Shown one piece after another: positions 17,784 through 28,065 of a stretch of 37,503 nucleotides of DNA. Where the stretch lies: positions 1 to 37,503 of the forward strand of contig WPIO01000311.1 in the NCBI GenBank assembly GCA_009760855.2, in the 5' to 3' direction. The translations under genes were made by a program, and so were the position numbers. This DNA is from Cristatella mucedo. Lineage: Eukaryota > Bryozoa > Phylactolaemata > Cristatellidae. Numbering within the stretch: position 1 is the stretch's first letter; each line of letters begins with the position of its first letter. The notes under the pieces were generated by a model. The model saw only the letters and a program-made list of their open reading frames with translations. It was not told the origin of the DNA and did no database searches.

Positions 17784-18446
17784 TTAAATTTTCTTTAATT
17801 CACCAATATTACAAGTATTACATCGTCCTGGATTTAGATTATGACTCAATGCATCAGCAATTCTATAGTGTCCATAAGCATAACTACAGATTTCACAGTC
17901 TAACCAGTATCGTTTTGAATCGAAAGCTGATAGTGCTACTTTTTCTAATTTATCAGTAAATAACTCGTGTTTACTCTGCGATATCTTATAAAACTTTCTA
18001 ATCTGTTTTTCTTTAATGCCATCAATTTTTTTTTCGTTGAAGATTGATACACTATCTGTTAAACAATTGACAAAAGTGTCATGACCCATTGTTTTAGTTA
18101 AAACTTCTTTTGTAACTCCTTTTGCAGCTGTTTTTCTTTCTGCATTAACCATACTAACTGAATAGAGTTTTGGTCTTAAAGCACATACTTCAGCAATTAC
18201 TTTTCCTTCTGTTTCATCTTTAAATTTTCCAATCGTATCTTCAGCAAACCATTCAGGCATATTTTTCATATCATCATATAAATTAGGTGTTTCAATATTC
18301 ATAATCAATGAATCTGTATATGTATAGATTAACTTAACTTTTTCGTTATACTTTTGTTTTATAACATCATTATAAAACTTCTGCATTAGTAATTTAGATA
18401 AGTCAAGAATTGCCCTTCCAATAAACATTGGTTTATTTAACCTAGT
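17784..18446 (-). pseudogene. Protein-primed DNA polymerase B, C-terminal segment
   Basis: Downstream part of the polymerase gene, cut off from the rest by the LINE insertion. It starts with a conserved IGRAILDLSKLLM helix and includes motif C, which reads YTYTDS here: the first of the two metal-binding aspartates (normally YxDTDS) is Tyr, codon TAT at 18,318-18,320, a single base from GAT. The rest matches the thumb and ends in a short Cys-containing tail (RCNTCN). The open 214-codon stretch from 18,428 shows no further lesion. The loss of a catalytic Asp abolishes polymerisation in family B enzymes. Confidence 0.85.
18440..18446. repeat. Target-site duplication of the LINE, copy 1
   Basis: ACCTAGT at 18,440-18,446 is repeated exactly at 20,251-20,257 on the other side of the LINE, so a 7-bp target duplication marks the insertion. 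Confidence 0.75.
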
Positions 18447-20250
18447 AATAATAATAATAATAATAATTCACTTGATAAAGCGCCCTCAGAGAACTTAATC
18501 TCTCTCTAGGCGCTTTACATTTGCTGTAAAGTGAAATGCAATTGAATGGTAAGTAAAAATCATGCTTGAAAAACAAACGAAATGAATCATATGGTTAGGG
18601 GTGACATGCACAGGGTCAGCATGCAAATGTGGTTAGTGGCAGCATGCACAGTGTCAGCACGCATAAGCACGTGAAGGACGAATCACAGGGACCCACTAAA
18701 TGCTGTCCTAAATAGGTGTGTCTTTAATTTCTTTTTAAATGTGGTCAGGTCAGGGGATGTTCTGTCGCAGGTCGGGAAGGAGTTCCAGGCTTTGGGAGCA
18801 TACGAATTAAATGCACGGTCTCCAAAAAATTTGAGGTTTGTACGAGGTATTTGTAGACTGTTGGATTCCAAAAAGCGGGTGGTACGATGCTTGGCCTGGT
18901 GGGGGAGTAGATCTGAGAGATAGGCTGGAGCCAAAGAATGAAGTGACCTAAAAGTGAGCGACAAAACCTTGAAGTCAATCCGTTGCTTGACTGGTAGCCA
19001 GTGCAGGTCGGCGAGAAGTAGTGTGATGTGGCAACTGCGACGCTCACGACAGACAAGCCTAGCTGCCGAGTTTTGCACCAGCTGCAATCGCCTGATCGCA
19101 CATGCTGGTAGGCCAGTAAGCAGTGAGTTGCAGAAGTCGAGACGAGATGTCACGAATGCATGAACTAACTTGGACGTGGTATCTTTATCTAAACAAGCCC
19201 GAGTTTTAGCAATGTTATGAAGCTGAAAATAGGCAGATTTGACTGTGGAGCTGATATGGTCGTCTAACGAAAGGTCGCTTTGGAATATGACACCTAGATT
19301 CCGAGCTGATTCGACAGGAGATATGCTGGCAGAGCCAATTTTGAGAGTCAGCCTTTCCAATCTCTGGATCACACTGGGTTTGCCCATAACTGGTAAGTTA
19401 GTTTTATCATCGTTTAGTTTTAGAAAATTTGCTGCCATCCATATGCGGATGTCATCAATGCATGCAGCAAGTGAGTTGAGAGAATTTGAGGTGCTCGAAG
19501 GCTGGGAGGGATCAAAGCAAAGGTACAAGTGAGTGTCATCCGCATAGAAGTGAAAGCCTAGATTGTGCTTGGCAATCACATCAGCAAGAGGCAGAGTATA
19601 AACCGTGAAAAGAACCGGACCTAGCCCTGAGGTACTCCATATTTCAGAGGTACTTCAGATGATCTTTGTCCATTCACGTCAATACTCTGGAGTCTCCCAC
19701 TGAGATAGGACCTGAACCACTGCAGAGCAGTGCCAGTGATGCCCAGGCGAGATGAGAGGCGCTCTAGAAGTACTTTGTGATCGATGGTATCAAAAACTGC
19801 CGAAAGATCAAGCAAAACAAGCAGAGACACTCTACCGTGTCTGCATTCCTAAGTAGTTTGTTGTATACCCGAAGCAATGCTGACTCTGTGGAGTGATTAG
19901 CTCTAAAGCCAGACTGGAACTTACTAGCAAGGTGTGAGGTTTCGATATACGAGTTCAGCTGGTCTGCCACGACCCGTTCGAGTGTCTTTGATAGGAATGG
20001 TAGAAGGGAAACTGGGCGGTAGTTGCTCAAGTTCTCTTGGTCAAGTGTAGCTTTCTTGAGAAGTGGCCTGACTACAGCTTTTTTGAAAGGTGCTGGGACA
20101 TGACCTGAGGCTAATGACATATTAATTATGTTAGTTATGCATGGCAGCAGCAGATCAATGCAACGTAGGAGCAGGACAGTGGGAATAGGGTCCAGAGGAC
20201 TTGTTGTCTTCTTTGATTGAGATACGAACTTTAGGACTAGATCCCTAGTG
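18447..20250 (-). mobile_element. 5'-truncated L2/CR1-type LINE inserted in the polymerase gene
   Basis: A minus-strand non-LTR retrotransposon. The insert starts in the reverse transcriptase: SPLDPIP-type segment at the 5' edge, NYRPVSLLPFLSK, FDTIDHKVLL, then GVPQG, YADDTHLY (catalytic YxDD) and ARNLGV, followed by the C-terminal LHWLPVKQRIDF and FGDRAFNSYAPKAWN segments. The 3' UTR and an (ATT)7-type tail end at 18,447. The frame is broken near 19,830 and near 19,620 (a few bases lost after GVPQG). The 5' truncation, simple tail and 7-bp target duplication are the marks of target-primed insertion. The clade call (L2/CR1 group) is from motifs only. Confidence 0.9.
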
Positions 20251-20257
20251 ACCTAGT
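20251..20257. repeat. Target-site duplication of the LINE, copy 2
   Basis: ACCTAGT, equal to 18,440-18,446. Confidence 0.75.
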
Positions 20258-23200
20258 CTTTGATTGATTCATTTGAAATATTGTTAAGGTTTTGCTAAAA
20301 TCTCTAAAGTTTACCATTCTTGGATCTCGTATTCTTTTATTAAACTCTTTATTTCCTATCTCATCAATAACATTAATCAAATAAGTTTTTACTCTTTTTT
20401 CAACATCTTCACGTGTTTTACCATAAAATGCATTCATTATCAACTTCCAAAGATTTCTCAAGAATTTTTCATTTGAATTTGCTGCTTTCACATCAGCACA
20501 CATTTGGATGAATGGTTCCAACCATCTAGATTGCTTAAATGTATAGACCTTTTTTACTGTAGCTATCATTCCGTGTGTTAAACAAAACTTTAGATATCTA
20601 TAGTGAATTAAATAATCTTTTTTAATGAAAAGTCACACATCAGTTTTGGAACATTACACGCACCTACTTTAAATTTATTTTGAAAATTAGAATACTCACT
20701 ACAATCAACAACTCTGTTAGACGTGCATATTGGATATTCATTGTGTAAATCATGATAGTACTTTTTTATTTTAGGATCGTATTCAATATCAACAACAAAG
20801 AAAGCTCCAACATCCGACTCATCAGGTAATGATAGTATTTGTTCTCTATCCCATCCATCAATTGAACACTTTTCAATTTCTCCTTGTGGAAGAAGTTCCA
20901 TCATTGCTGTTGGGTATAAACTTGTAGCGTCTTGATAGGTAATCCATTTTGTCGGTTTGCTAGAATCATATCCAGGTACCATAGGATTGTTTGCTTTAAC
21001 TAATCTACTATTAACTTGACAAATTCCACCACGAATTGACTTTTTAAATGTGTCATAAACTTCTCTGTTTGTTAATAACTCAATTTTTACACCAGAATAC
21101 CAGAACACAGCACTCCATGAAAAATTTGGTGTTGTAACAAAGTTTGCAGGATCTAATTTTAGTTTAGATATAAATCCTTTTCTAAAACTTTCAAAACAAT
21201 CTTCTAGCAGCAGAACATCAGTGATTAAATATAAATCATGATAATCAATGAATGATTTGCAATCAAATTCTTTCCAAACATCATTTGCTTTTTTATAATC
21301 ATCGTCTGATATTCCTTCCATATAAACATTAGAGTAAAAAGATTCCTTACTAGGTAAAGAATCACACTTAAATTTTTCTCAAGAATCCATAAACTCATAA
21401 GGATATTCTCCTTTAACAGTAAGAAGATTAAGATTTTTTCCTTTATACTTTTCGCTTGAAACTTTATTTGAAATTGGAAAGCAATCAATTTTTTTCCCAT
21501 TGTTGAAGCAATAGTTTCTAATGACCCGATCATAAACTGCATACTGTCTTTAAAAACCAAATCACCAACTTCGAGCATCATGTACTTTTCTAAATTATTT
21601 GCAATTGGTTCTGCTTCAACGCTAAAATTCTCTAATGCTTTAACAATGATATGTGAATCATACCCCCTAAAGTTATGGAATAAAACATGTAATTGCCATT
21701 TTCTAAAGTCCATGCTTGCTTTAAAATTACATGAGTGGTGTGCTGCACCTCTATATTGATTTGTTAAATGGCAATGGTCAAATACTTTTCTCAACTCATT
21801 ATTTCTTTGATTAAAAGGACCTTTACACACCCAACAGAAAATTGCATCATCGTGTGCTTTCATTTCATCATCAGTTAAATCTATCATCATGCTATCTAAA
21901 TTTTTCTCAACTAGTCTAGTCTTATAAAAATCTGATACAGCAAATAATCTTTTCAAGTAAGTATTCACACAATCAGGACCAACGTTTAAAAACCTATCAA
22001 CAACTTCACCATTCCAATCAACTATAACATATGCTGCAGAGCATGGTGTGTGTGTTGAAAAGTGGTCATCATGTTTTCCTTTTTGCACTAAACATTCAAA
22101 GTCTGCATAACAAACATAAGGACATACATTAAGATGTTTGAATGAATAAAATGATATAAATTTATTATGTTCGTCTGGCATTACATATATTGTTGTTCCT
22201 GAGTTTATACTATCACATATTTCTAAATGTTCATCTACTTGAAGCTTGTCAAAAAATCTATTTAAACACCGATGACAGTAATATTGTTTTCCTCCAGAAC
22301 TAGATGGTCTGCACAAAGCGTTAAAATTGTTAATCAAAATATAATGTTCGATATCACCACTTGTTATAAGCAACAGATTAATATGTCTATTTGGAATCTC
22401 GTCAGCTTTCTTAGCAACTCTTTAAGGAGAAATTCTTGACTCTTTGTATCCACATGAGTAAACATGTATGCTAACATTCATAGCTTTCTCTAGTTTATTT
22501 GTGTCTTTAACTTTTATTGGTCACTCGATTTCACTAATTAAACTAGGATATTGCTCATTTAGTATTTTTTTTAAATCATTTGTCTTCCATTTATTTCTTT
22601 CTACTGGATTTAGAGCTCTCAAAACCCACCATAGTGCACAAAACTCATCATCATGGTTTTTTATGTTAGTAACACACTTTTTCTTAGCGAGATAATCAGG
22701 GGTTTCAACATATGAACCACCACCAATTGGAATACATTTGGATATAACAACTGAAAATGAATGAAAGCCAATAAATAGCCAACCAGAACCAACACCTCTC
22801 TCAACTAGTAACTCAGAATTTATACCAAGTGCAAGCATTATTTTACCATAAATTTCACCTGCTGATTCACTATCCATAGTTAAAATTGATTTGGATTGAG
22901 AACCTCTTCTCTCAGTTTCACCAGTATCAAAAGTTTTCATATCAAATGATACTCTAAAATGAATTATAATAAAAGGCCATATTTCTCTAACTCTATTAAG
23001 CAATAATTTTGTTTGATATCTGAGTGATTCTCTTAAAGTCTCGAAGTCTCCAAACCATTTTTTAGTATTATATGTAAAAGTTAAAGTATTTCCACCAGCA
23101 GTTACAATTGGATTAGTATATCCTACCTTATTAAGTCTTCCAGTTTTACCAACATATTTAATTGAAGGAAGATCGCTTCATTTGAAGAAATTAGTTTTTC

Positions 23201-23317
23201 TTGTATAATTCTTTTGGCTTTACGATCATATTTAGTTATTGGTAAATCAAAATCAACATTCATTAATCTCCTTGTCTCAGACGCAAAAGAATTTCTTTGT
23301 CTAATTGGAAAAACCAT
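20251..23317 (-). pseudogene. Protein-primed DNA polymerase B (Polinton type), N-terminal and central segments
   Basis: The ATG at 23,317 follows TATATATAGCAAG. In order one sees: an N-terminal region; a C2H2-like finger (CHRCLNRF...HLEIC); exonuclease motif I (CYADFEC); an endonuclease VII-like HNH insert (CWVCKGPF, DHCHLTNQYRGAAHHSCN); Exo II (HNFRGYDSH); Exo III (YLITD); motif A (DATSLYPT); motif B (KLIMNAFYG). Lesions: shifts near 23,170, near 21,480 and at an A-run near 20,618-20,624; in-frame TGA at 22,521-22,523, TAA at 22,422-22,424, TGA at 21,379-21,381; then the LINE. With the C-terminal part the gene had about 1,240 codons, usual for this family. It would replicate the element from a protein primer at the TIRs. 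Confidence 0.92.
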
Positions 23318-23385
23318 CTTGCTATATATAAGGTAATATTATTTTGTTTAAATAAAAATAAAATTGCGACAAAATTGTTTAATAT

Positions 23386-23560
23386 AATATATAAAGATTT
23401 TGAAAACAGATATCACAATCTTAAAAGACTTTAACGAGTTCGAGTGATAACGAGAACGAGTGTGATGATTTGTTTTTACCACTATACGATGTTTTTATTT
23501 TTGAAACGAGTGCTTTTTTCATTTTACAACGTTTTTAGTTTTGAAACGAGTTCAAGTGTT
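23386..23560 (-). repeat. Right terminal inverted repeat
   Basis: Reverse complement of the left repeat: only a handful of differences in the outer 150 bases, then divergence. It sits about 70 bp from the polymerase start. Confidence 0.93.
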
Positions 23561-23660
23561 AACGAGAACGAGTTGAAAAATTAAAATTGTTGTAAAAGGG
23601 AAATAGATGCGAGTTGAGAAAATAAAAATGCCGTATAGGGTAAAAACGCATCATCACCAG
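23561..23660 (+). repeat. Diverged extra TIR copy in the opposite orientation
   Basis: Directly outside the right repeat, 23,573-23,660 aligns over its whole length to bases 15-98 of the left repeat in direct orientation (shared blocks include GTTGTAAAA, AAATAAAAA, GTAAAAAC and CATCATCAC) with perhaps a quarter of positions changed. The right end is thus a large imperfect palindrome. It may be the left end of a second, older element, or a relic of end-to-end joining. Confidence 0.8.
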
Positions 23661-23830
23661 TTCTTGATACGAAGTCCTTGGCCGGTCTCAACGGCTACGA
23701 TCACCAATAGGCTATCAATAGCTCAGGGACGCATTGTAATGCAAAGCTATTATCCATATATTCCTTGAACTTGAGATTGCAACATCTAGTAATACTGCGA
23801 AAGCAATTAATTGCTGTAAAGCAAAAATTT

Positions 23831-23904
23831 CGTCCCTGGGTGGGCTCGAACCACCAACCTTACGGTTAACAGCCGTACGCGCTAACCAGTTGCGCCACAG
23901 AGAC
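23831..23904 (-). tRNA. tRNA-Asn (anticodon GUU)
   Basis: A complete 74-base cloverleaf: acceptor arm GTCTCTG / CAGGGAC, anticodon loop CTGTTAA in a TACGG/CCGTA stem, and T-arm GGTGGTTCGAGCCCACC. A and B boxes are canonical, no intron is present, and a run of five T follows the 3' end on the minus strand, a good Pol III terminator. It lies about 270 bp from the end of the Polinton and marks the start of host DNA. Confidence 0.95.
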
Positions 23905-24654
23905 TTCTTGCTAATTTAACAGTATTTGATTATATATTATATATCTAAATTAATAGATTAAAATCATCATTTTAGTACAATTATATTTTGAAAATAAGCT
24001 CAAGTCATTAGACTAAGGCAGTTATAGAATTATGTGCTACTACGGACTCAGCCGAACATCTATCAGGTCAGCGAGTGTAATTACCGCTTACAGTTTGCCG
24101 CCTTTGCTAGTCTGTCATTATTCACGTTCACTACTTGCCTAAGGCATTCTGTGACAGACCGCTGGTCAGCTTCAGTTAAATATTTTAGCTGAAGCGTAGC
24201 TGCATTGGAAATTGCGACACTCACAGCATTGGGCGCGGGTATGGCGTCAACCACAGCAACACTCGGCCGGGCGCCTGTAGCGTATTGGCTGAGCTCAAGG
24301 TCTCTGCAGCTCTTGTGTCACCCCGTTCCAATTCAGGGCACTCGTACAAGAGCGGTACGACCCGACTCGTAGCGTCACTATCAATACCATCTCCCAATTC
24401 GGCATTGGGGATGGCATCCCATGCGGTTCAGGCCATCACGGCCGGTACTGTTATCGGACGATGCATGCATGTCGGCCTCTGTCCAGACGCATTTTAGGCA
24501 CCCATGCTCGCGGTCCACCAAATGTGCGCGCGCCCTTGTCGTCAAATTCCCACTCTCTCAACTTGTGGCGCAGTGGTACGTGCCAACGCATACAGTGCGA
24601 CTGTTGCCAAAGGAGCTCGTAGGCTCGCTCCCTCCCGGTACTCGACCGGAGCTC
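23905..24654. other. Host intergenic DNA, no gene recognised
   Basis: No convincing coding frame, RNA gene or repeat is seen; short frames on both strands have no recognisable domains. Confidence 0.5.
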
Positions 24655-24980
24655 ACTCCCAACTTACGTCACGACATCTCCTGACTTGACCGCATTTAAA
24701 AAGAAACTGAAAACGCACATAGTTATCACAGCATTTAGTGGGTCCCTGTGATTCGTCCTTCGTGTGCTTATGCGTGCAGATACTGAGCATGCTGCCACTA
24801 ACCACGCTTGCATGCTGACCCCTGTGCACGTCACCCTAACTGTGCCATTCCTGTTGTTTATTGAGCATGCTACCACTCACCATTCGATCGTGCTTCGTTT
24901 GTAGCAAATGTAAATTGCCTAGAAAGAGACTGAGTTCTCTAAATGCTCTACATCAAATGCATTATTATTATTATTATTAC
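24655..24980 (+). mobile_element. LINE 3'-end fragment (same family as 18,447-20,250)
   Basis: Aligns to the 3' end of the LINE in the polymerase gene: TTTAAAAAGAAACTGAAAAC (end of the coding part), GCATTTAGTGGGTCCCTGTG, GCATGCTGCCACTAACCAC and a terminal (ATT)n. Only the last 40 codons and the 3' UTR are present; clearly more diverged than the copy in the Polinton, with an internal partial duplication. Confidence 0.85.
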
Positions 24981-26160
24981 TCCCAGACAGTCGAGTCCAT
25001 GCCTAACGCCCTTGGCTTACGCCCCCTAGCTCGCCGCAAAATGTCGGCCGCGCGAGCCGCAGGTTCGACGCTGGCGGGCACTGACGCACGGCAGAATCGG
25101 AGCTTGCGCGTGAGTACTAAGCTGCTGTTGCTACGTCGCATCTCGCTCGCCTCTCGTTCTCCTTCCTCCTTTGCGAACGTTCGCAGCGATACCCGAACCG
25201 CGACGATCTATGAAACGTAGAAAGCGTAAGCGACTCGGCACATTGCAACGCACCACGATTACAAACTTTAACCCCCGGCTTTAAACTGGAGACCGCTTAG
25301 GAAATAGCCACAATAAGCAGACCGATATGTACTCATGAAACCTGATCCGCTTGGGACTTCCGACATGGCCGGCATGTTAATAATAATGATAATACACTTG
25401 ATAAAGCACCCTCAAAGAACTAGGTACTCAAATATTTTTCTACACGCTTTACATCTGATGTTAAGGCTATATCCAGACCGAAAAAGCGCTCTTTTGAGAC
25501 GGTCTCCCTGTCGGCGAGTCCGATGGAATGGAATCCGAGCTCGAAGAAGGCTGTGCGAACTCGTTGCGTTTCGCTCGAGTGGCAATCGCCTGCAGCTTTC
25601 GGCATCGCATTAAAAAAACGGCCCACGCTCCTTTCAATTATTGTCTGGAGCAGCTAGTGCTACTGCTATCGGTAAACAGGGAAAACGCCACTTTAGCTTA
25701 GCATAACCGCTTTCATTTGCTCACTGCAGCGTAATATTCTTGATCGATTTCAGGAAGCGAGTCGTACTTTGAAAGATGCGAAATCGCAAAAGGCTGTGCA
25801 TTATGTCTACCGTTCCCCTTTTTATGTAGACAGTCAATCCTCTTCTTCAGCCAAATTATTCAAGATTATTCGATCTATCCCGATCTAAGATTGATTAATC
25901 GTGATTAGTCGATTTCTTTCATTCTTCGTACTTGGGTCCTCGGAGGTTTTTGACTCCTGAATTTCTTTAGCTTCACACACACAGAGTTTTGGGGTTTTCG
26001 CACGCGCACCTCTACATTTGGCATTTCTATGTGAGCTTCCTCTGAAACCGTCTGACGAAGAATCTGATGAGATACTTCATTTGCGTCACTTATACAGATG
26101 GGCCTTATTAAGTAATGTGATGGGAAAAAAAATGTTCATGACCCTACTGCTACGTTCAAA
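24981..26160. other. Host intergenic DNA with one short LINE tail
   Basis: Apart from the LINE fragment at 25,378-25,466, nothing is supported here. The short frames on both strands have no family signature. Confidence 0.45.
25378..25466 (-). mobile_element. Very short LINE 3' tail
   Basis: TAATAATAATGATAAT followed by CACTTGATAAAGCACCCTC matches the (ATT)n tail and last 3' UTR bases of the 18,447 copy (CACTTGATAAAGCGCCCTC). A strongly 5'-truncated insertion. Confidence 0.75.
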
Positions 26161-26164
26161 TAAA

Positions 26165-26261
26165 GTTTGAACGGCATCTCGCGAAGACTTGTCTGTGTAA
26201 AATCCGTTTTCGCAAGTGCAGGTACGCGGACCATTACAACTACCCCAAGAGCTGCGATGGA
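26165..26261 (-). CDS. Candidate EGF-like exon
   Basis: On the minus strand an acceptor-like CTCTTTTCAG is followed by a frame with SSWGSCNGPRTCTCENGFY, the spacing CxxxxxCxCxxGF/Y of an EGF-like repeat. No donor site or second repeat could be fixed, so it may be one exon of a secreted or receptor protein, a pseudoexon, or chance. The 3' limit is approximate. Confidence 0.3.
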
Positions 26262-26880
26262 CTGAAAAGAGAATAAAGCACCGCAAATGTAATCGTTACG
26301 CGAGAGAATCGCCCACTGGGTGCGTTACAGAAATAACCTTCTCATTCGTAGTACCAGCGACGTATCTGCCAATTCGTCCACCCCAGCAGCCGCGGTACAT
26401 ATTACTGCTCTATCTAGCAGGTGCATTAAAGATCAGCTTACCATTTGCGGTCGGTGTCTGTGCTTTGTACATACACCCCATCCAGTGTCCAAGCCCGTAA
26501 TTCTTACCAAAGATTCTGACCGAGCTACGACAACACTCCTGATTCTGACCGAGCTACGACAACACTCCTATTCTACTGAGCCACTATAGTGTGCTGGGGT
26601 TTGCATGTCTTGCTGGGGTTTCCGTAACAAGATGCAAGCGAAAAAGTAGCCGTGAGCGAGTTAGGTCAAAACTGCATTCGTGTAGCTCGCCTCGAATCGG
26701 CTTGCTACTACTACTCTCATAATAATAAAAATAAGAAAATACTTCGGCAGAGCCCAGAACGCAATTCACCTAGTCTGGAAACGACGTACATTTAGTGTTT
26801 TACGGTAATAGGTAGCTCAATTGTTGCACACCCACGAATATTAAGAAAATTCACGAGGACTAAAGCATATGCTATTCGCG
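26262..26880. other. Host intergenic DNA with one short tandem duplication
   Basis: No gene recognised. It holds the 29-bp duplication described separately. Confidence 0.4.
26512..26569 (+). repeat. Tandem duplication, 2 x 29 bp
   Basis: Two identical copies of a 29-bp unit that begins GATTCTGACCGAGCTACGAC, back to back. Recent, as there are no differences. Confidence 0.9.
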
Positions 26881-26881
26881 G

Positions 26882-27190
26882 AGAGGGATTTTTAGGTTAG
26901 CTTATATGTTTTCGGCAGAAAGTTCCAGGTTGTAGGTGTCTGGGAGCTGGACAGGTTCCCAAAGCATTTGAGATTGGTTTGAACCAGGATCAGTTGGCTA
27001 GAAGATAAAAGGGCCGAAACAGAGGAGTGGTGGGTAGGGGGAAGACCCGATGAGTAAATAGCTCGAACAGGTAAACTAGAGCAAGAGAATGCAGGGAACC
27101 AAAACGTGAGTGGCAGGACCTTGAAGTCGATGCTCACACAGCTCGATAACAGCCACGATGAGAAGTAATGTAATAAGGCGGCTGCAATGT
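26882..27190 (-). mobile_element. Decayed LINE fragment
   Basis: Aligns to the region of the 18,447 copy that encodes the C-terminal part of the ORF: AGTTCCAGG, then GGTTCCCAAAGCATTTGAG, then CCTTGAAGTCGATG. Strongly diverged, with indels. Confidence 0.7.
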
Positions 27191-27670
27191 ACAAGCCAAG
27201 CCGTCACATCTGCTCTATCTATGAAGTTTGTACTGCACTGGCAGCAATGCGTGCTAAAAGGTAATTAATATCAATGTCTAGATTAGAGCTGACCTCAATA
27301 TGTGCTCTTAATAAAACCAGTGAGCCAATGATCTTCATGCGGCCGAGGCCCGGTCTTGCCGGGTAAAAGGCTAAAAACCTTTTTTTTATATTAATAATCG
27401 TGTTTAACTAGCTGGCACTGGCTATCTGCTGACATGCAAAGGAGTCTGACAAATTTACCTGGATGAGTATACAATCGATCTCTTGCCAAACCTACTACTC
27501 TTTGGCAATGAATTAACATGTTCGTCTCGTTTTGCCTGTCTGTTGTTTTGTCTGTACCAATACAGGCCCGATTGCCCAAAAACCAAGTGGGATAATAATA
27601 ATAACAATTGTAGTAGTGTTGACACAATTCAAATGAGCAGAGTAAATGCTTAACAAGGAATGGGAAGGTT
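27191..27670. other. Host intergenic DNA, no gene recognised
   Basis: Only short frames without family signature and a T-run near 27,380. Confidence 0.4.
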
Positions 27671-27674
27671 ATCT

Positions 27675-28065
27675 TTTTTTAGATCGTGTCAAGTCAGCCT
27701 TGGTCGTGATGACAGTACTGACTTCCAGGCTTTGGGAGACGAGGAACTGAAGGCCCAAAGGATTGGTTGTTGGTTACAGGCACAGATAAAGGACCGATTC
27801 AGATGATGTGAGGGACAGACGACGGGAAGCCTGATCAGGAAGCGCTTCAAATGTGAAGGCCGAATCAGGGGAATGAAGGGACCTGAAAGTGAGTGGCACA
27901 ACCTTGAAGTCGTAAGCTGCTCGATGGGGAGCCCATTGTAGGTCAAAGGTGAGAAGTAATGTAAAGTGGCACGGTTTCGACGTTGACGACAGACAAGCAT
28001 TGCAGCAGTTTTACACCAAGTGCACCGTACTGCACTGGCAAGAAGACTGCTTTGAGAAGAGGATT
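27675..28065 (-). mobile_element. Decayed LINE fragment
   Basis: Clear landmarks of the family on the minus strand: TTCCAGGCTTTGGGAG, CCTGAAAGTGAGTGGCAC, ACCTTGAAGTCG, GTGAGAAGTAATGTAAAGTG and GACGACAGACAAGC. Corresponds to the last third of the coding region. No tail. Confidence 0.78.

Larger units (their letters stand above)
1..23560. mobile_element. Endogenous Polinton/Maverick (polinton- or adintovirus-like) element
   Basis: The ends are inverted repeats. Between them lie the diagnostic Polinton genes: RVE-type integrase, protein-primed PolB, FtsK/HerA-like packaging ATPase, adenain-like protease, double-jelly-roll MCP and penton-like minor capsid proteins. The DNA is visibly much richer in A+T than the flanking host sequence. 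Removing the LINE at 18,447-20,250 leaves about 21.7 kb, in the upper part of the known Polinton size range. Most genes are broken, so the copy is not expected to move by itself. The window starts at base 1 of the left repeat, so the true left boundary and any target-site duplication cannot be checked. Confidence 0.95.

Noticed and set aside
18741-19532. Plus-strand open frames across the LINE
   Set aside because: They are antisense shadows of the reverse transcriptase frame.
1747-22523. Alternative nuclear genetic code with reassigned stop codons
   Set aside because: All three stops occur within frames at low frequency, the MCP and other long genes use none, and the host kinase exons and element genes use the normal stops at their ends.
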